This document shows positions 9,963 to 18,557 of a stretch of 33,648 bases of DNA, piece after piece. A model generated the notes under the pieces. It saw only the letters and a program-made list of their open reading frames with translations, was not told the origin of the DNA and searched no databases. Origin of the DNA: an uncultured Phycisphaerales bacterium (GTDB taxonomy: Bacteria > Planctomycetota > Phycisphaerae > WQYP01); the NCBI GenBank assembly GCA_903868035.1, contig CAIPTQ010000177.1, forward strand, positions 1-33,648, read 5' to 3'. The translations under genes and the position numbers were made by a program. Each line of letters opens with the position of its first letter. Position 1 is the first letter of the stretch.

Positions 9963-11381
9963 TTAACGCGGAAATTCCAGCGCCACCTGAAACACCCCTG
10001 GAGTGGGCAGCGCCCACCGCAACTTGATATTCAGCCGCTGGGCGTAACAGGACACCAACGCCAGCCCCAGGCCCGCGTGGCGATTCCCCGTGCGCGCGGC
10101 GTCCTTGCGCCAGAAGGGCTCGGCCAGGTGCGGCAGGTCCGCTTCCTCCAGATTGCCCGCCGGATTCGACAGCGTCGCCACGACCCGATCCGGGAATACC
10201 TCCTGCTGCCATTCTATCGCGGCGTTCGCCGGCGCATACTCCACCGCATTCGACAGGAGATTCGATAATATCCGCTCCAGGATCGGCCGATCCGTGGATA
10301 CCGTCGCCTGGTCGGACCCGGCAATGTGCAGTGACACGTTTTTGCTTGATGCCAGCGCTTCCAACGCGCGCCACGACTGCTTGACCGCTGCGGCCAGGTC
10401 CGTCGCTTCCAGTTCCGCCGCCGGCGCGTCGCCCGCCATCATCTCCAGCAGCGTCTCCACAATGGCCTCCATCTGCCGGGCGATCTCCAGCGCATCGCGA
10501 AAAGACCGGCTGGCCTCGCCGGCATCCTTGGGGAATTTCAGCGCCAACTCCGACAGCAGCCGCAACTCCGCGATGGGCGTGCGCAGCTCATGCGCCACGT
10601 CCCCGGAGAACCGCCGCTCGCGCTCGAAGGCCCCTTGCAGCCGCGCCAGCGAGTCGTTCAGCCGCCCGCAGATCGGCTGCAGCTCCGCGGGCATCGTCTC
10701 CACCGCGAAGCGCGTCCCCAGGGAGCCGGCGTCAATCCGGCTGGCCTGCGCGGCGATGACGTCCAGCGGCTTGAGGTTGCGCCCGATCAGCCACGGCACC
10801 AGAATGCCAAACGCCAGCGCCAGAATTCCCACCCCGCCGATCCCCGCCGCGCCGATCGTCGTCAGTGTGTGATTCAGATTATCCCGCGCCCGCGCCACCG
10901 CCAGCACGTACCGCTGCGCTGCGGGAAGGCTCGCCGGCTTGGTGGCGTTGTCAGCTTCCCCTTCTTCTTCCGCCATCGGACTCACCCGCAGCATCACCGC
11001 CCGCCCCGCCCGCCCGTCCGGCAGCTCCAGATCGATATAGTTCGGAGACACCGTTCCCTCGGGCGCCAACTTCAAGTCCCCCTTCTGCAGCGACTCCGAC
11101 CGCTCCACATTCGTCCCATTTTCCATCCACAGTTCAAAATACTCCGGGGACTTGATCCGCCCGAACTCCGGCATCGTGTTGTCCGAGAAATCGAACTCCA
11201 CCTTGCCCGTGCTCGTCTTGTGCAGCAGGGCATTGAGCATTTTCGCGCGGGCCAGCAGCGACTCGTCAAATTGCCGCACGAGCGCCCCCCGCACGTACGC
11301 ATACAGCCCCGTCCCCGCCGCCCCCAGCAGCAGCAGCAGCGCGCCGACGAGCGTGAGGGTCATTCTTCGTCGGATGGACAT
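9963..11381 (-). CDS. Sensor histidine kinase with periplasmic loop
   Basis: The 472-residue kinase has TM1 (about 9-29), a periplasmic sensor region of about 140 residues, TM2 (about 175-200), a HAMP linker, a HisKA dimerisation domain with FSGDVAHELRTPIAEL (phospho-acceptor His264) and an ATPase domain with NLLSNAVEYAP (Asn378) and GLGLALV. It should autophosphorylate on an outside signal and pass the phosphate to the response regulator encoded just upstream; its start lies 22 bases inside that gene, with AGGAG seven bases before the ATG. The sensor region matches no domain I recognise. The pair precedes the NTPase-peptidase-ABC exporter set on the same strand, so it may control that set; this is inferred from position only. 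Confidence 0.93.
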   Translation of the reverse strand: MSIRRRMTLTLVGALLLLLGAAGTGLYAYVRGALVRQFDESLLARAKMLNALLHKTSTGKVEFDFSDNTMPEFGRIKSPEYFELWMENGTNVERSESLQKGDLKLAPEGTVSPNYIDLELPDGRAGRAVMLRVSPMAEEEGEADNATKPASLPAAQRYVLAVARARDNLNHTLTTIGAAGIGGVGILALAFGILVPWLIGRNLKPLDVIAAQASRIDAGSLGTRFAVETMPAELQPICGRLNDSLARLQGAFERERRFSGDVAHELRTPIAELRLLSELALKFPKDAGEASRSFRDALEIARQMEAIVETLLEMMAGDAPAAELEATDLAAAVKQSWRALEALASSKNVSLHIAGSDQATVSTDRPILERILSNLLSNAVEYAPANAAIEWQQEVFPDRVVATLSNPAGNLEEADLPHLAEPFWRKDAARTGNRHAGLGLALVSCYAQRLNIKLRWALPTPGVFQVALEFPR

Positions 11382-12058
11382 AAGTCGTCTCCTGTGACGA
11401 TGCTGTAACCCATCCCGCGCCGCGTCACAATGACCGACGGCTCCCCGGGTACATCCACTTTCCGCCGCAGCGCATACACCGCGGCATCCACCACGTTGCT
11501 CATGACGTCGGCGTTTTCATCGCAGATGTGCGCCTCGATCTCCGACCGCGAAAAGACCCGGCCCCGGCGCAGGGCCAGGAACTCCAGCAGCGCGTATTCC
11601 CGGGCCGTGATCTCGAGCGCCTTGCCCCCGCGCGACACCGTGCGTCCCGCGGTGTCGATGGTCAGCCCCCTGATCGTGATCTGCCCATTTTTCATCCCAA
11701 ACCGCCTTCGCGCCAGCGCCTCGATCCGCGCCACCAGTTCATCAAACGCGAACGGCTTGACCAGATAATCATCCGCCCCCGTCCGCAAGCCCTGGACGCG
11801 ATCCACCACGCGGTCCCGTGCCGTGAGAATCAGGACGCTGGTTTCCTTCCCCTCCTTCCGCAGCCGCGACAGGATGCTCAGCCCATCCAGTCCCGGCAGC
11901 ATCAAGTCGAGAATGATCACGTCGTATTCCTGCGACTGGGCGTACCAGAGGCCCTCCTTCCCGTCCCCCGTGATCTGCACCTCATATCCCAGTTTTCGCA
12001 GACCGTCCCCCAGGTGAAACTGAAGCTTTTCGGAATCTTCGATCAACAGCAGGCGCAC
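11360..12058 (-). CDS. OmpR/PhoB-type response regulator
   Basis: The 232-residue protein has a receiver domain (LLIEDSE acidic pocket, phospho-acceptor Asp in VIILDLMLPGLDG at about 51, switch Thr in ILTARD, Lys in YLVKPF) and a C-terminal winged helix (about 125-225) ending in the typical RRGMGYSI hairpin. It should bind DNA as a dimer once phosphorylated by the overlapping histidine kinase. The start is a GTG at 12058 with GAGGG about four bases upstream; the protein then begins RLLLIED as is usual for the family. The upstream spacer (12059-12218) has no gene; it holds ATCAT at 12092-12096 facing ATGAT at 12111-12115 as a possible operator half-site pair, and a CTATCG like those before cheA. 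Confidence 0.93.
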   Translation of the reverse strand: MRLLLIEDSEKLQFHLGDGLRKLGYEVQITGDGKEGLWYAQSQEYDVIILDLMLPGLDGLSILSRLRKEGKETSVLILTARDRVVDRVQGLRTGADDYLVKPFAFDELVARIEALARRRFGMKNGQITIRGLTIDTAGRTVSRGGKALEITAREYALLEFLALRRGRVFSRSEIEAHICDENADVMSNVVDAAVYALRRKVDVPGEPSVIVTRRGMGYSIVTGDDLCPSDEE

Positions 12059-12218
12059 GCGACCCTCGATTTCCAGACTATATCCGGCATCATCGTACTA
12101 TCGAATAATGATGGCAAGATGATGTCCCTGGAGTGTGGGTCGCGAAATGGGGGATGGTGAGAAGGGGATGGGCAGAAGTTCGGAAAGCTGGGCGCTATGG
12201 CTGATGATGCCACCCCCG

Positions 12219-12962
12219 TCATGCCTGTTCGCTCGTTTGAAACGCCGCCGTCGTCATTGCAGCCTCCGTTTGTTCCATGCGCCTACCGCAAACGCCTTCC
12301 CGGCATCCATGCGACCATCTGGCGTATGCGGCCGCCACCGCATTGGGACACACATCGCACAGGGCCTGTGTCCCGCCGGACAGAAGATTTAGGCGCACCA
12401 AGTCCGCCAACCGATCCGTGCCCAGTTGGGAGTTCAAATGGGCGCGGTGATGTTCGACGGTGCGGGGAGAAATATCCAACGTCGCGGCGATCTCCTTGTG
12501 GGACAAGCCACTGGCAAAAAGCGCCAGCAGTTCGCGCTGCCGCGCGGTGAGCTTGGCGAGTTTGCGCCGCGCCTCGGCGATGCGCTTACGGACTTCGACG
12601 ATCTCCGCATCCTGCCGGAGACCCTGGTGGACCAGGGTACGCAGCTTTTGCGAGTCCACGGGCTTGGTGCAAAAATCCAAAATGCCCAGCCTCACGATTC
12701 GCAGAACCGCCGGCATGTCCCACTGTTCGCCGGTCATGATGACCGGCACGTCGGAATCGCGCCGGAGCCGTTCCAACAACGTCACGCCATCCATGTCGGG
12801 AAGTTGTACATCAAGTATGAGGCACGCCGGACGTGTGATAGTGGTGGTTTCAAGAAACTGCTGGGCCGATCCGAACACCTCGATTATATAAGCTTCTGGA
12901 TTTTGCAGGTGCAGTGATAGACCTTGTCCCGGCCGATCCACGATGTAAACGGTAGGCAACAA
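12219..12962 (-). CDS. FixJ/NarL-like response regulator with Cys-containing tail
   Basis: A receiver domain (residues 1-120) is followed by a LuxR-type helix-turn-helix (about 140-200: LTARQRELLALFASGLSHKEIA, with DISPRTVEHHRAHL as recognition region). The phospho-acceptor Asp is in LILDVQLPDMDG and the Lys in CTKPVD, but the acidic pair that normally reads VDDD is VDRP, so one Mg-binding acid is missing. The last 45 residues form an unusual tail with four Cys (CDVC, then GCREGVC). I place the start at a TTG (12962), six bases after a strong AGGAGG; an ATG at 12983 lies upstream of that site and would put the site inside the gene. The second TTG at 12959 is also possible. It is divergent from the chemotaxis operon and may regulate it (inference). 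No partner kinase is adjacent. Confidence 0.85.
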   Translation of the reverse strand: MLPTVYIVDRPGQGLSLHLQNPEAYIIEVFGSAQQFLETTTITRPACLILDVQLPDMDGVTLLERLRRDSDVPVIMTGEQWDMPAVLRIVRLGILDFCTKPVDSQKLRTLVHQGLRQDAEIVEVRKRIAEARRKLAKLTARQRELLALFASGLSHKEIAATLDISPRTVEHHRAHLNSQLGTDRLADLVRLNLLSGGTQALCDVCPNAVAAAYARWSHGCREGVCGRRMEQTEAAMTTAAFQTSEQA

Positions 12963-13080
12963 TTCAGACCTCCTGATGTACATATAGATAAAGACCTATT
13001 TTTGCTACCGGATAGTTTCCCATACTGGAGAGAATCCTTAATATTGTTAATATTGTTATCAGCAAACATATACGCCCATC

Positions 13081-13259
13081 AGGTACGGAAGTAAAATCCT
13101 ATCACCTATTCAGGTGACTGATTCCCTATCGACTAACTGTGTCCAGATTCTTAACATAACCGTAAAGAATAGGGGGGCGTAGGGGGATATCCCTATCACA
13201 CCGATACCGGTAGATGTCGAAAACTATCACCACGTGTTAAGACTTGGCGAGGCTTTCGA
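13081..13259 (+). promoter_or_regulatory. Upstream region of the che operon with CTATC repeats
   Basis: The AT-richer divergent spacer between the FixJ-like gene and cheA carries CTATC followed by A or G four times, beginning at 13099, 13126, 13193 and 13224. It also has the inverted repeats CACCT/AGGTG (13104-13117) and GGGATATCCC (13184-13193). The spacing of the repeats is uneven (27, 67 and 31 bases). A role as binding sites for the divergent LuxR-type regulator is inference. No convincing sigma-70 pair was found by eye. Confidence 0.4.
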
Positions 13260-15380
13260 ATGACCACACTCAACAACATGGCCGATCAGTTGACCGCAGC
13301 GGTGTTGCTGGCGTCCCCCGAGGACTTGGCCGGGCTGGCCAGTCTGCATGACATACTCAAAACCTTGTCGCAAACCGCCTTGAAAGAAGGCGACGGCCAA
13401 CAAGTCGCAGGCGCGGCGCAAAAAGCGTCGGAACTGGTCGAAAAGATCATTCTCCGCGAAATGGGCGACGCCAATGCCGCACTCGACCTGTTATGCCAGC
13501 AAGTCGGCCAAATCCAGCAACTGATCGCCGCTCCGGGCGGCGGGGCCGCGTCGGCGGGTTCCCCGGGAGAGGAACCAGACTCCCCGCGGAACGCGCCCCT
13601 GCCGCCCACCGGCAACACCGCCGATGTCGGCGCCGGCGAGCCGCTGCCGAAGGCGGAAGACCTGCCGTTGGTGGGGGATTTTCTGGGGGAATCCCGGGAG
13701 CATCTGGTGGCGGCGGAGGCGGACCTGCTGAAACTCGAGGAGCATCCGCAGGACACGGATTTGCTGAATTCGGTGTTTCGGAGCTTTCACACGATCAAGG
13801 GCGTAGCGGGATTTCTGAACCTCAGGCAAATCGGGGCGGTGGCGCATGCGGCGGAAACGCTGCTGGACGCCGCGCGCAAGGGACAGTTGGAGCTTGCGGG
13901 CAACACGCTGGACGTGGTGCTCGACGCGCTGGATCTGACCAAGGCCCTGATCCAGGCGCTGGAGACCGCGCTGAATAACGGTGCGGCGATTCCCGCCGAG
14001 CCACGCGTCAAGAGCATGCTGGAGCGCCTGCGCGCCGCGGCGGAGGGCAAAAAGCCTCCCGCGCCGGCGGCGGCATCCAACCCCGCAGCCGAGGTGGCGC
14101 CGGCCCCGGCGCCGAATCCCAACAAGCCGGCGCCCATCATCCCCCCCGCCGCTTCAAACCGCGGCACCGAGCCGGAGGAATCACGCGCCGGGACGGCGGG
14201 CGGCGGGACGGCAACGGAAGGCATGGTGAAGGTCTCCACGACGCGGCTGGACGCCCTGATCAACATGGTCGGCGAGCTGGTGATCGCGCAGGCGATGGTC
14301 AGCCAGGACATCACCAAATTCACCGGGGCCGATCAGCGCATCACGCGCAACATGTCGCACTTGGGGAAGATCACCCGCGAGCTGCAGGACCTCACGATGG
14401 CCATGCGGATGGTTCCCATCCAGGGCGTGTTCCAAAAAATGTCGCGGCTGATACGCGATCTGGCGCGGAAATCCGGCAAGCAGATCGAGTTGAAACTCAC
14501 CGGGGGCGAGACGGAACTGGACCGCAACCTGGTGGAGGCGATCAGCGATCCGCTCGTCCACATGGTGCGGAACTGCGCCGACCATGGCATCGAGCAGCCG
14601 GCGGAGCGCGTGAAGGCCGGCAAGCCGCCGGAAGGGCACGTGGAGCTGAAAGCCTGCCATCAGGCCGGGAGCGTGGTGGTGGAGATCGCGGACGACGGGC
14701 GGGGCCTGAACAAGGCGAAGATTCTGGCCAAGGCGCGGCAGGCGGGGCTGGTCCGGGAGGATCAGGAACTCACCGAGGAGGAAACTTTCCGCCTGATCTT
14801 CGCCCCGGGCCTGTCCACGGCGGACAAGGTGACGGACGTATCCGGGCGGGGCGTGGGGATGGATGTGGTGCGGCGGAACGTCGAGTCGCTGCGGGGGCGG
14901 ATCGACATCGCGTCGGCGGAAGGCAAGGGATCGACGTTTATGATGCGTCTGCCGCTGACGCTGGCGGTGATTGACGGTCTGGTGCTCAAGGTGGGCGCGG
15001 CCCGCTACATCCTGCCGATGACGAGCATCGAACAGAGCCTGCGGCCGCGGCGCGAACAGCTCTCGACGGTGCAGGGGCGCGGCGAGATGTGCATGATCCG
15101 GAATTGCCTGCTGCCGCTGTGCCGGCTGCACACGTTGTTCAAGGTGACCCCGCGCGCCACCGATCCGTGTGAAGCCCTGCTGGTGCTGGTGCAGGACGGG
15201 TCGCGCCGGTGCTGCCTGCTGGTGGACGAGCTGCTGGGGCAGCAGCAGGTGGTGATCAAGTCCTTGGGCGAGGCGACCGGAGCGGTGGCGGGAATTTCGG
15301 GGGGCGCGATTCTCGGCGATGGAACCATCAGTTTGATACTTGACGTGCCCGGCCTGATCGATCTGGCGACGAGCGCCTGA
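13260..15380 (+). CDS. cheA: Chemotaxis histidine kinase CheA
   Basis: CheA is the central kinase of chemotaxis: it is held at receptor arrays with CheW and passes phosphate to CheY and CheB. The 706-residue protein has an extra N-terminal helical region (1-95) with no recognised domain, a P/G-rich spacer, an HPt domain (about 135-262; phospho-acceptor His177 in FRSFHTIKG), an Ala/Pro linker (263-320), the dimerisation domain (about 323-390), the ATPase domain (N-box HMVRNCADHGIE with Asn438, DDGRGL, SGRGVGMDVV) and a CheW-like regulatory domain to the end. The linker seems too short and simple to hold a P2 CheY-docking domain. The ATG at 13260 has only a weak GAGG upstream. It is the first gene of the operon. 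Confidence 0.95.
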   Translation: MTTLNNMADQLTAAVLLASPEDLAGLASLHDILKTLSQTALKEGDGQQVAGAAQKASELVEKIILREMGDANAALDLLCQQVGQIQQLIAAPGGGAASAGSPGEEPDSPRNAPLPPTGNTADVGAGEPLPKAEDLPLVGDFLGESREHLVAAEADLLKLEEHPQDTDLLNSVFRSFHTIKGVAGFLNLRQIGAVAHAAETLLDAARKGQLELAGNTLDVVLDALDLTKALIQALETALNNGAAIPAEPRVKSMLERLRAAAEGKKPPAPAAASNPAAEVAPAPAPNPNKPAPIIPPAASNRGTEPEESRAGTAGGGTATEGMVKVSTTRLDALINMVGELVIAQAMVSQDITKFTGADQRITRNMSHLGKITRELQDLTMAMRMVPIQGVFQKMSRLIRDLARKSGKQIELKLTGGETELDRNLVEAISDPLVHMVRNCADHGIEQPAERVKAGKPPEGHVELKACHQAGSVVVEIADDGRGLNKAKILAKARQAGLVREDQELTEEETFRLIFAPGLSTADKVTDVSGRGVGMDVVRRNVESLRGRIDIASAEGKGSTFMMRLPLTLAVIDGLVLKVGAARYILPMTSIEQSLRPRREQLSTVQGRGEMCMIRNCLLPLCRLHTLFKVTPRATDPCEALLVLVQDGSRRCCLLVDELLGQQQVVIKSLGEATGAVAGISGGAILGDGTISLILDVPGLIDLATSA

Positions 15381-15422
15381 CGGCGGACGGCGATTTTGCG
15401 GAAGCTCTTACGGAGGCATGAC

Positions 15423-15917
15423 ATGTCCACTGCGACCCTGGAACCCAAAACGGCGGCCAAAGGCGGCAAGTACCTGACCTTCGCCCTGGGCAAGGAGGAG
15501 TACGGCCTGGAAATCCTCAAGGTCCGGGAAATCATCGGCTGGATGGAGATCACGACGCTGCCGCGCACGCCGGCCCACATCAAGGGCGTGGTGAACCTGC
15601 GCGGGCAGGTGATCGTGGTCGTCGATCTGCGGACGAAATTCGAGATGGCGGCCGCCCCGCACACGGACCAGACGTGCATCATCGTAGTCGAAATCCGGCA
15701 CGAGCAGCGGAAACTCTCGACGGGCATCATCGTGGACCGGGTGTCGGAGGTGCTGGAAATCCCCGGCGCCAACATCGAGCCGGCGCCCGCCTTCGATACG
15801 TCCGTGGCCACCGATTTCATCCTGGGTATGGGCAAGGTTGGCGAATCGGTCAAGATTCTGCTGGACATAGACAAAGTGCTGTCCTCCGAGGAAGTCATCG
15901 CCGCCGGGCGAACATGA
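15423..15917 (+). CDS. cheW: Chemotaxis adaptor CheW
   Basis: The 164-residue protein is a single CheW domain, which couples receptors to CheA. It shows the family pattern: YLTFALGKEEYGLEILKVREII, the hallmark LPRTPAHIKGVVNLRGQVIVVVDLR, and a C-terminal VDRVSEVLEI strand. The start at 15423 is supported by GGAGG six bases upstream; the frame also has an ATG at 15396, which would add nine basic residues. It follows cheA by 42 bases. The 91-bp gap to the receptor gene has no clear terminator. Confidence 0.95.
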   Translation: MSTATLEPKTAAKGGKYLTFALGKEEYGLEILKVREIIGWMEITTLPRTPAHIKGVVNLRGQVIVVVDLRTKFEMAAAPHTDQTCIIVVEIRHEQRKLSTGIIVDRVSEVLEIPGANIEPAPAFDTSVATDFILGMGKVGESVKILLDIDKVLSSEEVIAAGRT

Positions 15918-16008
15918 GGAACCACCGCGTGGGAAGTTATTTATCGCAGCCTAAGACTAACGTTTTCACATTTGTCGTTCCATACCAAGACCATATAGGA
16001 GTAGTGTC

Positions 16009-17613
16009 ATGACCATTGGGAAACGCATCTTCGCCGGTTTCACGTTCGGGTTGTTGATCACCGCGGCGCTGGGAATATTCATGTACGTGCGCATCGCGGC
16101 GATTGACACGCAGGCTAAAATCATCTCCACCTACGCGCTCCCGGGCGTCACGCTATCCGGGACGATCGACGCCAACACGATCCGCGCCCGTGCCGCCATC
16201 CTGCAGTTGATCACCTCCGAGAGCAAGCAGGACAGCGACAAGGCGGAACAAGAGCTGCGCGTGCTCACGGAGGAGAACACCAAGGCCTACAAGGACCTGG
16301 AAGGCGCCGTCCACGGCGAGGCCGCGCGCCGGCTTCTCGACACGGCCCTGGCGATGCGGCCGGTATACGGGGCGGCGCGTGACAAGCTGCTAACGTTCGT
16401 CCGCGAAGGCAAGAAGAAGGAGGCGCTGGAATGCTACCAGGGCGAATTCTCCGCGGCCCTGCAAAAGCTGCGCGACACCACGATCGCCCTCAATAAATAC
16501 AGCGAAGATTCCGCCACGAACGCCACCGGCTCGATTTCGGGCACGGCCTCCAACTCCAAGCTGTGCGCAATCGTGGGCATTCTCGCGGCCGTCGTTAGCA
16601 CCGCCGTGCTGGCGTTCCTCATCACGCGCTCCTCCAACAAAGCGCTGGGGCAGATCACCGGCGTGCTGGCGGCGGGCTCGCAGCAGACGAGTTCGGCGGC
16701 GGGACAGGTCTCCGGATCGAGCCAGAGCCTGGCGCAGGGCGCCTCCGAGCAGGCGGCGGCGCTGGAAGAGACGACCTCGGCCCTGGAGGAAATGTCCTCG
16801 ATGACCAAGCGCAACGCCGACACCGCGCAACAGGCCGCGGCGCTCTCGAGCGAAGCGCAAAAGTCCGCCAACAAGGGCAACGAGGCGATGAACAAGATGT
16901 CCGGCGCCATCAATGACATTCAGAAGTCCGCCTCCGAGACGGCCAAGATCATCAAGGTCATCGACGAGATCGCGTTCCAGACGAACCTGCTGGCGCTCAA
17001 CGCCGCGGTGGAAGCCGCCCGCGCCGGCGAGGCGGGCAAGGGTTTCGCGGTCGTCGCCGAGGAAGTCCGCAACCTGGCGATGCGCTCGGCGGAGGCCGCC
17101 AAGAATACGGCGGCGATGATCGAGGAATCCGTGAACAACTCGAAGAACGGCGTGGCGATCGCCGTGGAAGTCGGCAAGAACCTCGAGGAGATCACGACCG
17201 CCGCCACCAAGGTCAACAGCCTGGTGGGCGAGATCGCCGCGGCGTCCAAGGAGCAGGCCCAGGGCATCGACCAGGTCAACACCGCCGTGGCGCAGATGGA
17301 CAAGGTCACGCAGTCCAACGCGGCGGCGGCGGAGGAATCCGCCGCGGCGGCGGAGGAATTGTCGAGCCAGGCCCTGCAAATGGATGATGTCGTCAGGCAA
17401 CTGGGCGCCTTGGTCGGGATCAGGCACGACGGAGCGCCCGAGCGCGGCGGCGCAAACGGCCGGCGCGCCGCAGCACCGCGGGCCCGGGACGCGGGCAAGA
17501 CCAGGCCCGCCGACAAGGGTTCCAAGGCGCGTACGGCCGCCGCCGCGATCCCGCTCGACGAGCAGGAGGACGCGCAGCGGGACAGCGCCTTCGCGGAGTT
17601 CAGCCGGGCCTAA
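16009..17613 (+). CDS. Methyl-accepting chemotaxis protein lacking a HAMP domain
   Basis: This 534-residue receptor has TM1 (about 8-28), a helical periplasmic sensor of about 155 residues (four-helix-bundle type), TM2 (about 186-206) and a cytoplasmic signalling helix hairpin. The tip motif [40 protein letters not shown] lies at 318-356. Only about 20 residues separate TM2 from the methylation-helix region, so a full HAMP domain is absent. Glu/Gln-rich stretches such as [18 protein letters not shown] are likely methylation sites. The tail is basic and low-complexity, and AFAEF at 527-531, three residues before the end, fits the loose aromatic-x-x-aromatic pattern of CheR-tethering pentapeptides. 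AGGAG seven bases before the ATG supports the start. The ligand is unknown. Confidence 0.93.
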   Translation: MTIGKRIFAGFTFGLLITAALGIFMYVRIAAIDTQAKIISTYALPGVTLSGTIDANTIRARAAILQLITSESKQDSDKAEQELRVLTEENTKAYKDLEGAVHGEAARRLLDTALAMRPVYGAARDKLLTFVREGKKKEALECYQGEFSAALQKLRDTTIALNKYSEDSATNATGSISGTASNSKLCAIVGILAAVVSTAVLAFLITRSSNKALGQITGVLAAGSQQTSSAAGQVSGSSQSLAQGASEQAAALEETTSALEEMSSMTKRNADTAQQAAALSSEAQKSANKGNEAMNKMSGAINDIQKSASETAKIIKVIDEIAFQTNLLALNAAVEAARAGEAGKGFAVVAEEVRNLAMRSAEAAKNTAAMIEESVNNSKNGVAIAVEVGKNLEEITTAATKVNSLVGEIAAASKEQAQGIDQVNTAVAQMDKVTQSNAAAAEESAAAAEELSSQALQMDDVVRQLGALVGIRHDGAPERGGANGRRAAAPRARDAGKTRPADKGSKARTAAAAIPLDEQEDAQRDSAFAEFSRA

Positions 17614-17630
17614 CCTGCGCCGCCGGGATC

Positions 17631-17655
17631 GGGGGCGCCCCCTGGGGCGTTCCCC
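17631..17655. repeat. GC-rich palindrome and hairpin between receptor and cheR genes
   Basis: GGGGGCGCCCCC (17631-17642) is a perfect 12-bp palindrome, and GGGG-CGTT-CCCC (17644-17655) forms a tight hairpin directly after it. No T-run follows, so a classical intrinsic terminator is unlikely. An RNA-stability or attenuation element that lowers expression of cheR relative to the receptor is possible. Confidence 0.4.
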
Positions 17656-17710
17656 ACCCGGGAGCGACGCGTCACCGAGTCATCCGCATCATTCCCAAGC
17701 CGAGCATGCC

Positions 17711-18547
17711 GTGACCACCGAACTACAACTTCTATCCGACGCCCTGTACGAGCGGATCAGCGACGCCGTCCACCGTCACTGCGGCATTTCGCTGCACGAC
17801 GGCAAGCGCATGCTGGTGCAGGCGCGGCTGGCCAAGCTGCTCCGAAACAGCCCGTTTCCCGACGCCGACAGTTACATCGACCATGTGCTGGCCCGTCCGG
17901 AAAGTCCGGAATTCGTCGCGTTCATCGACGCCCTGAGCACCAACCTCACGAGTTTTTTCCGCGAGTCCGATCACTTTGACTATCTGGCCGGCCAGTTGCT
18001 CCCGCAACTGCTGGCACGCCGCCGCGGGGGGAACCGGCGCCTCCGCGCCTGGTGCGCCGCTTCTTCCACCGGCGAGGAGCCCTATTCCATCGCCATGACC
18101 CTCCAGCACGCGCTCGATGAGGATGCCGGCACGTGGGATGCGCTGCTGCTGGCGACGGACATTTCCACCCGGGTCCTGAAGATCGCGCGGGAGGGCGTCT
18201 ACGAGCCGTCCCGCGCCGCGCCCATCCCGCAGCATCTCCGCGTCAAATACCTGGCCACGGCGCGCGGCCCGCATCCCTTCGTCCAGCCGAATCCGAAAAT
18301 CCGCGGCCTGGTCCGCTTCGCCCATCTGAACCTGCTGGATGCCTGGCCCTTCACCGGCCCCTTCGACTTCATCTTCTGCCGCAACGTCATGATTTACTTC
18401 GACAAGCCCACGCAGCAGAAGCTCATCGACCGCCTGTGGAACGTCCTGGACGCCGGGGGCATTCTCTTCACCGGACACTCCGAATCCCTTACCGGCATCA
18501 CGCACCGGTTCGAGTATGTCAAACCCACCATCTACCTCAAGCCATAA
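17711..18547 (+). CDS. cheR: Chemotaxis protein methyltransferase CheR
   Basis: CheR methylates receptor glutamates with S-adenosylmethionine. The 278-residue protein has the all-helical N-terminal domain (about 1-85, including LSTNLTSFFRES) and the Rossmann methyltransferase domain with WCAASSTGEEPYSIAM as the cofactor site, LATDIS, and FDFIFCRNVMIYF. The C-terminus GGILFTGHSESLTGI is typical. The start is taken as a GTG at 17711 because the family begins about there and the upstream frame is a shadow of the receptor gene; the ribosome site is weak. It precedes cheD by ten bases. Confidence 0.93.
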   Translation: MTTELQLLSDALYERISDAVHRHCGISLHDGKRMLVQARLAKLLRNSPFPDADSYIDHVLARPESPEFVAFIDALSTNLTSFFRESDHFDYLAGQLLPQLLARRRGGNRRLRAWCAASSTGEEPYSIAMTLQHALDEDAGTWDALLLATDISTRVLKIAREGVYEPSRAAPIPQHLRVKYLATARGPHPFVQPNPKIRGLVRFAHLNLLDAWPFTGPFDFIFCRNVMIYFDKPTQQKLIDRLWNVLDAGGILFTGHSESLTGITHRFEYVKPTIYLKP

Positions 18548-18557
18548 GGATGTCGTT

